DNA of 6,972 nucleotides, taken from CAZCSY01 sp964501505. Lineage in GTDB: Bacteria; Omnitrophota; Gorgyraeia; Velamenicoccales; Velamenicoccaceae. Positions 1 through 6,742 of this stretch are shown piece by piece (position 1 is the first letter of the stretch; the number at the start of each line of letters is the position of its first letter). The position numbers were made by a program, and so were the translations under genes. The notes under the pieces are model-generated. The model was not told where the DNA came from. It saw nothing but the letters and a program-made list of their open reading frames with translations, and made no database searches. Where the stretch lies: NCBI GenBank assembly GCA_964501505.1, contig CAZCSY010000077.1, forward strand, positions 1-6,972, given 5' to 3'.

Positions 1-587
1 CCCCCGTGATGTCGCATGTAATATTCCGGATGCTGCCGCCCGAACAGCGATTCCTGGTGCGTATAAGCGTCGTCGAACAGGGTGACATAGACATAAAATT
101 CCAGGCCGATTTCGTGAGCATAATCGACGGCGACTTGAAGCGGATCACATCGTTTGAAAATCACATCCCATACCGTCATATAGGTAATAACGGTTTTGGG
201 ATAATAGGTATGATACACCTTCGAGGGATAAGTCATCATGCCGGCGCCGGATAGCGCGTTCGCCGCCGCCATCACGCCAGAGGAGAATATCTGCCAGAAC
301 GCCATCCCCATAATCGCGTATAAAGGATACGGAATCTTGACATCCCCCATATTGAAGACTCCGGCGCCGTTGAGCATGACAAAAGTTCCGACACTCAACA
401 AAGGCATAAAAAAAGCCCAAAATACGCCGACAAAGGACTGCTTGTACATAGCGAAGAAATCCCGCCTGAATAACTGATAGGTCAAATACTTGTTCCAGCG
501 GATCTCGTCAATGATCTCCCGAAAAAGGTGAAGATAGCCTTTCCTGAGGGAATTGTCCGGTTCATAGGTAACGAATGTCTTGGCCAT
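1..587 (-). CDS. ABC-2 polysaccharide-export permease N-terminus, joined in frame to a glycosyl-hydrolase-like segment (partial, runs off left edge)
   Basis: An open frame of 195 codons without a stop runs to the window edge. It starts at ATG 587, with AAGGA about 6 nt upstream and only 8 nt after the preceding gene. Residues 1-117 look like a Wzm/KpsM-type permease that, with an ATPase, exports surface polysaccharide through the inner membrane. There is a charged amphipathic N-terminus, a motif around LTYQLFRRDFFAMYKQ (35-50), a first membrane segment at about 52-73, and a second at about 88-110 containing YAIMGMAFWQIFSSG. From about residue 119 the family pattern is lost; the third and later membrane spans do not follow. 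Instead residues 148-172 (DPLQVAVDYAHEIGLEFYVY...) and HPEYYMRHHGG near the edge resemble the family-10-like glycosyl hydrolase (GHL10) barrel. The permease call is fairly sure and the hydrolase call is tentative. The fusion may be genuine, a pseudogene remnant or an assembly chimera. Confidence 0.7.
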   Translation of the reverse strand, partial: MAKTFVTYEPDNSLRKGYLHLFREIIDEIRWNKYLTYQLFRRDFFAMYKQSFVGVFWAFFMPLLSVGTFVMLNGAGVFNMGDVKIPYPLYAIMGMAFWQIFSSGVMAAANALSGAGMMTYPSKVYHTYYPKTVITYMTVWDVIFKRCDPLQVAVDYAHEIGLEFYVYVTLFDDAYTHQESLFGRQHPEYYMRHHG

Positions 588-595
588 GGCGATCC

Positions 596-1645
596 TTAAA
601 GAAATTTTAGATGGGTTAAATTTTTTGCCGCCTTTAGGTCTGTTTCATCCACGCCGAGAAGCGAGCAGAACGCCCTTTTCGTCTCGGCGGGATCGATACT
701 CTCATCCTCACGAGAGCGCCTTAAGGCGTCTGCCCGCTTTATTTGTTCTGCGCGGGTCATCGCCGCATACTTGGTCGTTTTTTCGCCGAAGCCCCACTTT
801 TCGACGACAAAGTAGTTCTTCATAGGAGCGAAGAGGCAGTCGATGTGGTCGCTGGAGCCGTCGGAGCGCTTCTCCCAGCCGAACTCATCGACGATGGCCT
901 TTTTGATCTCCTTGTCGTCCCAGACGATGTAATCCGGCAAGGAGATCTGGCGGCGATAGCGGGTAAGCCGCAGATGCTTCAGGCGACGCAATATCTTCCC
1001 AAAGCTGGACTCCTCCAGAAAATCCTTCATCTCCCGATCGGAAATAACTCCCTTGGCGACGTTTTTGAAGAGATTGTTGTTGTAGGAGTATATCTTGGGT
1101 CCCCGGGATTCGATCTGAGCCGAAAACCCGGAAACGATCAAAGGGACATCAAAATTCTCTGCGAAACGATGCATCGTGGCCCAGATGCCCATGTCGCAGG
1201 GAAAGCAGAACTGTCCGGTCTTAAGAAAGAACGCCCGGTAGAGCTTCTTCATGGTCTCGATGCTAGGACCATAAGAAGCAAAGGCGGCGTCGAGCTTCTC
1301 TGCGATCTTCTTCATGTTCCGGACCGCCTCGTAGGTCTGCAGGCCGTTTATGAAGTTGACCGCCAGCACTTTCATGCCTAACTTCTTGCGGCATATATAG
1401 ATAGTGTAGGAACTGTCTTTGCCGCCGCTGAACGGAACTATGCAGTCGTAGCGCTTGTTCTGCCCCTTAGCCCAGCTCACGATCTTGCGGAGCTCGGCTT
1501 CGGACTTGGCGTAATCCTTGTTCAGATACTTTTGGTCGTGCTCGTGGCACTTATGGCAGACGCCGTTTGCGTCGAACCTAATATCCGGATACTGCTCCGG
1601 CAGGATACATCTGGTGCAACGTTTTGTGTTTTCAAGAAAACCCAT
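596..1645 (-). CDS. N-acetyl sugar amidotransferase (WbuX/WbpG/PseA-like)
   Basis: This 349-residue protein has the layout of the N-acetyl sugar amidotransferase family, which converts an acetamido group of a sugar nucleotide to an acetamidino group during O-antigen, capsule or flagellin-glycan synthesis, in the cytosol. Visible are a CxxC...CxxC pair typical of zinc binding (Cys10, 13, 30, 33), a PP-loop ATP pyrophosphatase motif SGGKDS at 73-78, and a later CFPCD (147-151) before a conserved region with SGFSAQIESRG. Length is close to full for the family. ATG 1645 is preceded by AGGAG with 5-nt spacing, which supports the start. It lies 46 nt after the C1 peptidase gene and 8 nt before the permease. 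In characterised systems ammonia comes from HisH/HisF-like partners; none is in the window. The exact sugar substrate cannot be told from sequence. Confidence 0.88.
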   Translation of the reverse strand: MGFLENTKRCTRCILPEQYPDIRFDANGVCHKCHEHDQKYLNKDYAKSEAELRKIVSWAKGQNKRYDCIVPFSGGKDSSYTIYICRKKLGMKVLAVNFINGLQTYEAVRNMKKIAEKLDAAFASYGPSIETMKKLYRAFFLKTGQFCFPCDMGIWATMHRFAENFDVPLIVSGFSAQIESRGPKIYSYNNNLFKNVAKGVISDREMKDFLEESSFGKILRRLKHLRLTRYRRQISLPDYIVWDDKEIKKAIVDEFGWEKRSDGSSDHIDCLFAPMKNYFVVEKWGFGEKTTKYAAMTRAEQIKRADALRRSREDESIDPAETKRAFCSLLGVDETDLKAAKNLTHLKFL

Positions 1646-1691
1646 TGTTTCTCCTACTAAGTATCCTTGGGCTGAATTCGACCCCTCTCCC

Positions 1692-2432
1692 CTATTTCCT
1701 TATCGTCCAGAAGTCGACCGCCAGGGTTTCCAAATACGCGAAGGGCATGAGGCAGTAGCCGGACAGGCCCCAGGCGGCGCCCCAGGAGTTGCGGACGAGG
1801 AACCGCTTCTTGCTCCGGTCGTAGCCCGCCGCCATGACCGCGTGGCCGCCCAGGGCGCGCTCGTCTTTTTTGGGCATGGGGACGATGCCGGTGCGGCTGA
1901 CCTTCGCCGATTCAAAGCTCTCGTAGACCGTGAAGCCGAAGACAAAAGGGAACCCGTCCGCCAGGCACGCCAGCATCTGCGAAAGGGTCTCGATGCGGTA
2001 ATAGGCCGCGATGAGACGCTTTTTCGCCTCGGTGTAACAGCGCGCGGGGGGCTTTTTCGCAAAACGCCGGATATCATACGGCCACGCGGACTCCCGGCAG
2101 ACGCCGTAATTCTTCAGGGACTTGATGCCGTCGCGCAGCGAAGCGCCCGCGTCGACCTCTGTCGTGCCTTCAAGCAGCCGCTCGTTGTAATAGATAAAGA
2201 GCCGGCTGACGTCCGTATAAACGGCGTCCGGCCTGTTGTCCAGGAATTCGAGGTTGCCCGCCAGGGCCTGGGCGGTACAGCTTCCCAAAGCGCCCTGGTC
2301 CTCAATTGTTGAACAGTACGGCCTCAGGTCCGCCTCCGCAGGGACCCTGATGACAGGTTTGATCGCCCGGTAAGAGTAATCCCGCTGGTCCGGCCTGTCA
2401 GGTATCCATCCATAAAACTTGCGTGGCTTCAC
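1692..2432 (-). CDS. C1 (papain-family) cysteine peptidase
   Basis: This 246-residue protein is a compact papain-fold peptidase with all four expected active-site residues. They are Gln46 (oxyanion hole) and Cys52 in DQGALGSCTA, His197 in GGHAVMAAGYD, and Asn215 in RNSWG. The mature-like domain begins almost at the N-terminus, after a short lead with the GWIPDxPDxRDY pattern common in bacterial C1 members. No signal peptide, inhibitory propeptide or membrane segment is visible, so it appears to be cytosolic and active as made. The start is GTG at 2432, with an AGGCGG-like ribosome site a few bases upstream. The frame has a stop further upstream and no alternative ATG, so GTG is the only sensible choice. 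It follows manC by 14 nt and is likely co-transcribed with it. Its substrate and its reason for sitting in a polysaccharide operon are unknown. Confidence 0.92.
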   Translation of the reverse strand: MKPRKFYGWIPDRPDQRDYSYRAIKPVIRVPAEADLRPYCSTIEDQGALGSCTAQALAGNLEFLDNRPDAVYTDVSRLFIYYNERLLEGTTEVDAGASLRDGIKSLKNYGVCRESAWPYDIRRFAKKPPARCYTEAKKRLIAAYYRIETLSQMLACLADGFPFVFGFTVYESFESAKVSRTGIVPMPKKDERALGGHAVMAAGYDRSKKRFLVRNSWGAAWGLSGYCLMPFAYLETLAVDFWTIRK

Positions 2433-2446
2433 GATTCCGCCTTTTG

Positions 2447-3871
2447 TTATCTGATAAAATCATCCTCTACGCGTTCTATGTCGTCTTCCTCGAGGTAGGC
2501 GCCGCATTGGACCTCGACGATCTTGAGCGGCTTGGCGGTAGTGTTCTCCAGGCGGTGGACGCCGCGCTGGGGGACGTAGATGCTCTGGTTCGGGCCGCGG
2601 AAGAAGACGTCGCGGCCGATAGTGATCTTGGCCTCGCCCTCGACGACGACCCAGTGCTCGGAACGCTTGAGGTGGCGCTGGAGGCTCAGGCGCTTGTGGG
2701 GCGCGATGTGGACGAGTTTGACCTTGAAGCCGTTGCCGTGGTTGATGACGGTGTAGCTGCCCCAGGGGCGCTTGACGGTCTTATGGGTGAAGTGCTCGGG
2801 GCGCTTGTGCGCGCGGATGCGCGCGACGACCTCTTTGACGTCCTCGGTGCGGCGCTTGTCGCAGACGAGGAGCGCGTCCTCGGTGTCCACGACGACGACG
2901 TCCTTCAGGCCGATGGTGGCGACGAGGTGGTTCCGGCTAAGGACCGTCGTGCGGCACGAGTCCAGGTCGAGGCAGTCGCCCTTGAAGACGTTGCCGCTCT
3001 TGTCCTTCTTCTGGGTCTCGCTTAAGGCGTTCCAGGAGCCCAGGTCGCTCCAGCCCAGGTCCCTGGCCGGGATTACCATCACGCGCCGGGACCTCTCGAG
3101 GATACCGTAGTCGACGGAGATACTTTTGATGTTTTTCCAGATGCGAGGGTTGATGGCGCCTCGACCCATCTTGACGTCTGAGCCCATCTTCTTGAGCTGG
3201 CGGTAGAGGTCCGGCAGATAGGCCTTGATCTCATCGAGGATGACCCCCGCCTTCCAGACGAACATTCCGGAGTTCCAAAGGTAGCCTCCGTGCTTTAGAT
3301 AACGCTCCGCAGTCTTAACATCGGGTTTTTCGACGAATTTCTCCACCTGGAAACACTTACCGCGCGGACGGGCAGGCGTGCGGGCATGGGACATCGTCTT
3401 GATGTAGCCGTAGCCGGTGTGGGGCCTGGTCGGGACGATACCGATGGTGACCAGGTTGTCCTCCTGGGCGACCCTGACGGCCTCCTTCAGGATGTTACGC
3501 AGCTTGGCCGGCTTTGCGATGTGGTGGTCGGCCGGCAAAACGAACATCACCGCCTCCGGGTCGCGGCTCGCGATGCGCCAGGCGGCAAAGCCGATGGCCG
3601 GGGCCGTGTTCTTAGCCTGGGGCTCAAGGATGATATTGGCCTCTGGAACGCCGAATTCGCGTAACTGCTCTTGTATCTGGAACTTATATTGCTGATTACT
3701 GACGATGAGGACCCGCTGGGGCTTGACCAGCGGCAGGACCCTCGCGACCGTCTCCTGCAGGAGCGACTGGTCGCCGTTGAACTGCAAGAACTGCTTGGGC
3801 TCCAGCTCCCGGCTCATGGGCCAGAAGCGGCTGCCCACTCCACCGGCTAATATGACGGCATACGTGTTCAT
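2447..3871 (-). CDS. manC: Bifunctional mannose-1-phosphate guanylyltransferase / mannose-6-phosphate isomerase
   Basis: The enzyme makes GDP-mannose for surface polysaccharides. Its N-terminal nucleotidyltransferase domain uses GTP and mannose-1-phosphate, and its C-terminal cupin isomerises fructose-6-phosphate to mannose-6-phosphate. At 474 residues it matches the usual length of type II bifunctional enzymes (ManC/AlgA/XanB). The pyrophosphorylase signature GGVGSRFWPMSRELEPKQF spans about 10-28 and FVEKP lies at 179-183. The cupin half begins with KRPWGSY (367-373), carries QRHLKRSEHWVVVEG (398-412) with probable metal ligands Gln398, His400 and Glu405, and a later His439. The ATG at 3871 overlaps the upstream toxin-like gene's TGA as ATGA, and no convincing Shine-Dalgarno site is seen before it. 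Translation probably depends on reinitiation after the toxin gene. The peptidase gene follows after 14 nt. Confidence 0.95.
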   Translation of the reverse strand: MNTYAVILAGGVGSRFWPMSRELEPKQFLQFNGDQSLLQETVARVLPLVKPQRVLIVSNQQYKFQIQEQLREFGVPEANIILEPQAKNTAPAIGFAAWRIASRDPEAVMFVLPADHHIAKPAKLRNILKEAVRVAQEDNLVTIGIVPTRPHTGYGYIKTMSHARTPARPRGKCFQVEKFVEKPDVKTAERYLKHGGYLWNSGMFVWKAGVILDEIKAYLPDLYRQLKKMGSDVKMGRGAINPRIWKNIKSISVDYGILERSRRVMVIPARDLGWSDLGSWNALSETQKKDKSGNVFKGDCLDLDSCRTTVLSRNHLVATIGLKDVVVVDTEDALLVCDKRRTEDVKEVVARIRAHKRPEHFTHKTVKRPWGSYTVINHGNGFKVKLVHIAPHKRLSLQRHLKRSEHWVVVEGEAKITIGRDVFFRGPNQSIYVPQRGVHRLENTTAKPLKIVEVQCGAYLEEDDIERVEDDFIR

Positions 3872-4674
3872 GGATGCAATAGGCTTAAGACGTTCTTCTG
3901 GGAAAAAACGTCCATGTCCCGGGGATTTTCGAGAAAATTTTCGACGTCCTGGCGGACCGCTTTCCAGTCGGCGCTTTCGACCACGCGAGCCAGCAGGGCC
4001 CGCCAGTTGACCTCATCCACCTGCCCCCCTTGCCAACCTGTCTGCGCAAGGGCGTTTCGAAGATGCAGGAGGTTCGGCGCGATGTCTTTCCACCGCGACA
4101 AATACCATCCCAAATCGAAATAATCTCTTCCCTTGGCGTACTTGCGCGTCAAAAGGGCGTGCACTTTTCCGGCGAACAGCGATGCTACGTCGTAGGAAAG
4201 GAACGTAAAGGGGAAATGCTTGTTGACGACATAGGTCTTCAACGCCGCGCCCTGCGGGGGGCGCGTGTCCACCTCGATCTTGACGGAAAACTTCTGACTC
4301 TTCATCGGAGAAAGCCCCGCTTCGCGGAGCAACCCCTCGAACTTGATCATGGCATTGTGCACGGTCTTGTCCGTCTTGTAGGCGATGGAGACGCTGTAGC
4401 CGGCTGCGGCGAGCTCCCGGTCGACCTTTTTCATCAACCCGATAAAATCCAGTCCAGCGGCGTTTCCCGCCTGCGAAAAATCGAGGTCTTCGGAAAATCT
4501 GGGCAGATCATAGAGAAACCTCAGTGCCGTGCCTCCCACGAAAGCCGCCGACCGGAAAAATCCCTCGTCATGGAGTATCCTAAGCACATAGGCCTGAAGA
4601 TATTCCCGCATGACGTTCAGCTTCGCATTCGTGCCGCTCCGGGACGCCACAAGCTCCAAGACATAATCTTTCAT
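3868..4674 (-). CDS. AbiEii/AbiGii-type nucleotidyltransferase toxin (module 1)
   Basis: This 268-residue protein belongs to the AbiEii (DUF1814) nucleotidyltransferases, the toxin half of type IV AbiE systems. Some relatives act against phage, and mycobacterial MenT members add nucleotides to tRNA. The catalytic core is seen as FVGGTALRFLYDLPRFSEDLDF: the GGT motif at 47-49 and the SEDLD acidic pair Asp63/Asp65. KIEVD (132-136) supplies a plausible third acidic residue at Asp136. Further downstream are Lys170 in SLFAGKVHALL and the family's RDYFDL (183-188). All core residues are present, so the enzyme looks active. Its ATG overlaps the stop of the AbiEi-like antitoxin gene by four bases (ATGA, 4671-4674), the usual coupled antitoxin-toxin arrangement. 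Its own stop overlaps manC's start the same way. The target is not deducible from sequence. Confidence 0.88.
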   Translation of the reverse strand: MKDYVLELVASRSGTNAKLNVMREYLQAYVLRILHDEGFFRSAAFVGGTALRFLYDLPRFSEDLDFSQAGNAAGLDFIGLMKKVDRELAAAGYSVSIAYKTDKTVHNAMIKFEGLLREAGLSPMKSQKFSVKIEVDTRPPQGAALKTYVVNKHFPFTFLSYDVASLFAGKVHALLTRKYAKGRDYFDLGWYLSRWKDIAPNLLHLRNALAQTGWQGGQVDEVNWRALLARVVESADWKAVRQDVENFLENPRDMDVFSQKNVLSLLHP

Positions 4675-5309
4675 AGCGTCTTCATCCCCTCAAGGTATTG
4701 CCTGATGTAGTCTTTTACCGTCTCGGCCGCCGCGGTCATCTTGGGCTTGCGGAAACGCCGGGCATATCTGAAGAGTTCCTTTACGTTGATCGCCTCCACG
4801 TTCTGAAGCCTCATCTCGGAAAGGTAGTCCGCCGTGACTTTGATGGGGCGCAGATAGAAAAGATCAAGCAACGCCTTTTCCGGCGCTGCGATAAAGGCGG
4901 TCTGCCCGGCGAAGCGTACCGAACGGTAACCCCAAAAAAGTGAAGCGCGCACATGACGGTAATCAAAAATGCCCAGGGGCGTCGTCAGCCGGCTGGGCCG
5001 CTTCGTCGTGACGCTCGTGTAAACGGGCACCCCTTCCGGGATGACCCCATGGTACTCCAGCGCTTTTTCCAGGCTCACATAGGACGGTTTGCACAAGACA
5101 CCAGCAAGATACAGCTCCGAGACTTCGGTCTTCCGGTAAGCCTCCGGAAGGAGATAAAAACCCCTTTTCAGCTGCATCAGGCGGCCGGCCTTCTGCCAAC
5201 GACTGATCTGGACCGCTACCCTGGCCGGGATTGCTTCTCCCGCCAACAAGGACTCTGTTTCAATGACAGGGTAACTTTTTACTTTTTGAACGAAATCGTC
5301 ATATTTCAT
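4671..5309 (-). CDS. AbiEi-like antitoxin / transcriptional repressor (module 1)
   Basis: A 212-residue protein with the AbiEi layout: an N-terminal winged-helix DNA-binding region (about 1-60, ending in QLKRGFYLLPE), then the family's YVSLEKALEYHGVIPEGV (77-94) and the core signature AAPEKALLDLFYL (141-153), followed by a basic helical tail. AbiEi proteins neutralise the AbiEii partner without stable binding and repress their own promoter by binding inverted repeats. The ATG at 5309 is the first one available and has no Shine-Dalgarno sequence. It lies 6 nt after a predicted -10 element, so the mRNA is probably leaderless. A 28-bp imperfect inverted repeat (5313-5340) just upstream is the probable operator. 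The gene precedes and overlaps its toxin. Similarity to the other antitoxin in the window is limited to these signatures, so they are not recent duplicates. Confidence 0.82.
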   Translation of the reverse strand: MKYDDFVQKVKSYPVIETESLLAGEAIPARVAVQISRWQKAGRLMQLKRGFYLLPEAYRKTEVSELYLAGVLCKPSYVSLEKALEYHGVIPEGVPVYTSVTTKRPSRLTTPLGIFDYRHVRASLFWGYRSVRFAGQTAFIAAPEKALLDLFYLRPIKVTADYLSEMRLQNVEAINVKELFRYARRFRKPKMTAAAETVKDYIRQYLEGMKTL

Positions 5310-5312
5310 AAC

Positions 5313-5340
5313 AATAATTTAACATATTTGTTAAGTTATT
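5313..5340. promoter_or_regulatory. Probable AbiEi operator of module 1 (inverted repeat)
   Basis: Arms AATAATTTAACA (5313-5324) and TGTTAAGTTATT (5329-5340) are inverted copies with one mismatch in 12 positions, separated by TATT. The repeat fills the spacer of the predicted promoter and touches both hexamers, so a bound dimer would block RNA polymerase. AbiEi proteins are known to bind inverted repeats at their own promoters; assigning this repeat to the adjacent AbiEi is inference. The stop codon of the module 2 antitoxin gene (5333-5331) lies inside it. Confidence 0.6.
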
Positions 5341-5344
5341 TCAA
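5316..5344 (-). promoter_or_regulatory. Predicted sigma70 promoter of AbiE module 1 (leaderless)
   Basis: Read on the minus strand: -35 TTGAAA (5344-5339), exactly 17 bp of spacer, and -10 TAAATT (5321-5316). A start 7 nt downstream would fall at about 5309, the A of the antitoxin ATG. No Shine-Dalgarno motif precedes that ATG, which agrees with a leaderless message. The -35 overlaps the last codons of the module 2 antitoxin. This is inferred from motif match only. Confidence 0.55.
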
Positions 5345-5951
5345 TGGAAACAAGGCGTTTCTGAACGGCTGCGCGGACCCTTTTGTTCGGGATCTCCCGT
5401 GCCCAGCGCCGGACTCTGGCAAAGCTGAAGGAGCGCGGAAAATGGAGCTCCGGAAAGTGCCCGAACTGTTTTTTCTTGCGGGAGGAAAGATAAAGGCAAT
5501 CGACCAGGGCCTTCTCCGGCTCCGCAATAAGGAAGCTCCCCTCGCCCCGATACCAGTCAAATCCCCTGAAAAACGCCGGAGAGATCCGGTGGATGAAATA
5601 GGTCCCCAGGCGCGTGCGGACCGTCCGCGTATGGCCCGTCGAGGCCAATGTCACCGACTGGGGGATCTGTTCGATCATCCCGTGAAGATGCAGGGCGCTC
5701 GTGAAAGACACGTAGACCCGGTGGCGGGGCGATAAGAACGCCGCAACGGCATAAGGGCTGATCTTGTCTTTATCCGCCTCGAGCGCCCACACGCCGCGCG
5801 CCACTTTGATGATCACACCCTGGCGCACCAGATGATTCAACGCCTGGCTCGTATTGGACGCGGAGCCCGTTCCGCAAATGGTCAGCTCGTGCGTCGTGAA
5901 AAAAGGCCGTCCCAGTTTCTTTACGGCGGCCAGGACCGGAATGTTAGGCAT
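5331..5951 (-). CDS. AbiEi-like antitoxin (module 2)
   Basis: I choose ATG 5951, giving 206 residues, because GGAG sits 7 nt upstream (5959-5962). The only longer start is a TTG at 5984, which would force a larger overlap. The protein has an N-terminal winged-helix-like region (about 1-56, with ASNTSQALNHLVRQGVI and then a KVARGVWAL wing), YVSFTSALHLHGMIEQIP (80-97), and the AbiEi signature AEPEKALVDCLYL (143-155). The tail is basic. It probably counteracts the nucleotidyltransferase encoded immediately before it. Its ATG overlaps that gene's TAA by 8 bases, so the two are translationally linked. The order is toxin first, the reverse of canonical AbiE. Its stop codon lies inside the inverted repeat controlling module 1. 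It could instead be a repressor without antitoxin activity. Confidence 0.78.
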   Translation of the reverse strand: MPNIPVLAAVKKLGRPFFTTHELTICGTGSASNTSQALNHLVRQGVIIKVARGVWALEADKDKISPYAVAAFLSPRHRVYVSFTSALHLHGMIEQIPQSVTLASTGHTRTVRTRLGTYFIHRISPAFFRGFDWYRGEGSFLIAEPEKALVDCLYLSSRKKKQFGHFPELHFPRSFSFARVRRWAREIPNKRVRAAVQKRLVSIEIT

Positions 5952-6732
5952 GATCTTTCTCCGGCTCTTCGAGGCTGCGGACAACGCGCAGTTTTATATC
6001 ATCCCAGACGTCCGTCTTCTGATAAACGGCCTGATCGTCGGGCGACAAGAAAGAAACCACCGTGTCCCGGAACTGCTCAAAGGCGATGGACAAGGCCTCT
6101 TTGGCCGCTGTGCCGCGGACGGCGGGCTCAACCGCGGCCCATGCTCCCGGCCGTCCCGCCGCCTGGGAACCCAGCATGAACAGGTCAAAGACATCCCGGG
6201 CCTGAGCGGTGGAGCGCCCTGCCAACGCCCGGATCTTTTGCCGGACCGCCGCGCGCAGGCCGTAATGCGGCACCGGAAACGACGGCATCTTATATGCGCG
6301 CAGGGCCGCCTCCGAGACAAGGCCCGTCTCCACCCCTTCTTCCATGCCCCGGCGGGAGAACTCGATCTTCGTGAAAAGGTCCTCTCCGGCCGCCGTCAAA
6401 AGATGGACCTTGAACCGCTGGGTGGTCTGGGTCTGTTTTGCTTTCGCCATGTCGGGCGCCACGATCCCCCTGATGCCAAAAGACCTCAATGCGTCCGCAA
6501 ACGAGGAGGCGTCAAGAATCCTTGACGCCTCATCTTTGATCACGTCCACCCGGATGCCCGAGACATCGATATCCATATCTTCCGAGTAACGAACGCTATT
6601 GAAGAAGAGGCGAAGATTGGAGCCGCCCTTAAGAGCGTAGAGATCTGCCTTGACCCTTCTCCCAAACCAACGAAGGAACTCTAAATGAAATATCTCTATT
6701 AATTGTAACTGGTTATAGATTATTTGTTCCAT
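5944..6732 (-). CDS. AbiEii-type nucleotidyltransferase toxin (module 2)
   Basis: This 262-residue protein is a second AbiEii/AbiGii-family nucleotidyltransferase. The active-site region shows LKGGSNLRLFF (34-44), with GGS at 36-38, then RYSEDMDIDV with acidic residues Asp52 and Asp54. TKIEFSRR (121-128) follows, then Lys166 in RQKIRAL and the family motif ARDVFDLFML (178-187). All core positions are kept, so it appears intact. It is clearly diverged from the module 1 enzyme outside these motifs. It is the first gene of its transcription unit: a near-consensus promoter ends about 10 nt before ATG 6732, and there is no Shine-Dalgarno sequence. Expression is therefore likely leaderless or nearly so. 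The antitoxin gene begins within its last codons. The biological target (for example tRNA or phage-linked processes) is not visible. Confidence 0.86.
   Translation of the reverse strand: MEQIIYNQLQLIEIFHLEFLRWFGRRVKADLYALKGGSNLRLFFNSVRYSEDMDIDVSGIRVDVIKDEASRILDASSFADALRSFGIRGIVAPDMAKAKQTQTTQRFKVHLLTAAGEDLFTKIEFSRRGMEEGVETGLVSEAALRAYKMPSFPVPHYGLRAAVRQKIRALAGRSTAQARDVFDLFMLGSQAAGRPGAWAAVEPAVRGTAAKEALSIAFEQFRDTVVSFLSPDDQAVYQKTDVWDDIKLRVVRSLEEPEKDHA
5959..5962 (-). promoter_or_regulatory. Ribosome binding site that decides the module 2 antitoxin start
   Basis: GGAG on the minus strand lies 7 nt upstream of ATG 5951, inside the end of the toxin gene. It supports the ATG over the upstream TTG at 5984. 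It also shows that the second gene of this pair has its own ribosome site while the first has none. Confidence 0.6.
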
Positions 6733-6742
6733 TATATTATGT

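Noticed and set aside
145..420. Minus-strand open frame of 91 codons
   Set aside because: It is out of frame with the permease, whose membrane-segment motifs are convincing in the other frame.
743..1381. Long plus-strand open frame of 212 codons
   Set aside because: It lies antisense within the amidotransferase gene, has no recognisable domain, and reflects GC-biased codon use of the real gene.
1518..2312. Plus-strand open frame of 264 codons
   Set aside because: It spans the amidotransferase start, the intergenic gap and most of the peptidase gene in antisense. The minus-strand peptidase has all its catalytic residues, so this is a shadow.
2423..3025. Plus-strand open frame of 200 codons rich in Val, Asp, Ala and Leu
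   Set aside because: This low-complexity composition is typical of the reverse complement of a GC-rich gene; manC occupies the other strand.
5313..5340. Inverted repeat read as an intrinsic terminator for the module 2 antitoxin
   Set aside because: The stem is almost all A/T and has no following U-run. Its fit inside a TTGAAA-17-TAAATT promoter makes an operator more likely.
4953..5735. Plus-strand open frame of 260 codons across both antitoxin genes
   Set aside because: It has no domain signature and crosses the promoter/operator region. The minus-strand AbiEi motifs are clear.
5331..5984. Longer version of the module 2 antitoxin starting at 5984
   Set aside because: That start is TTG and would overlap the toxin gene by 41 bases. 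ATG 5951 has a good GGAG site 7 nt upstream.
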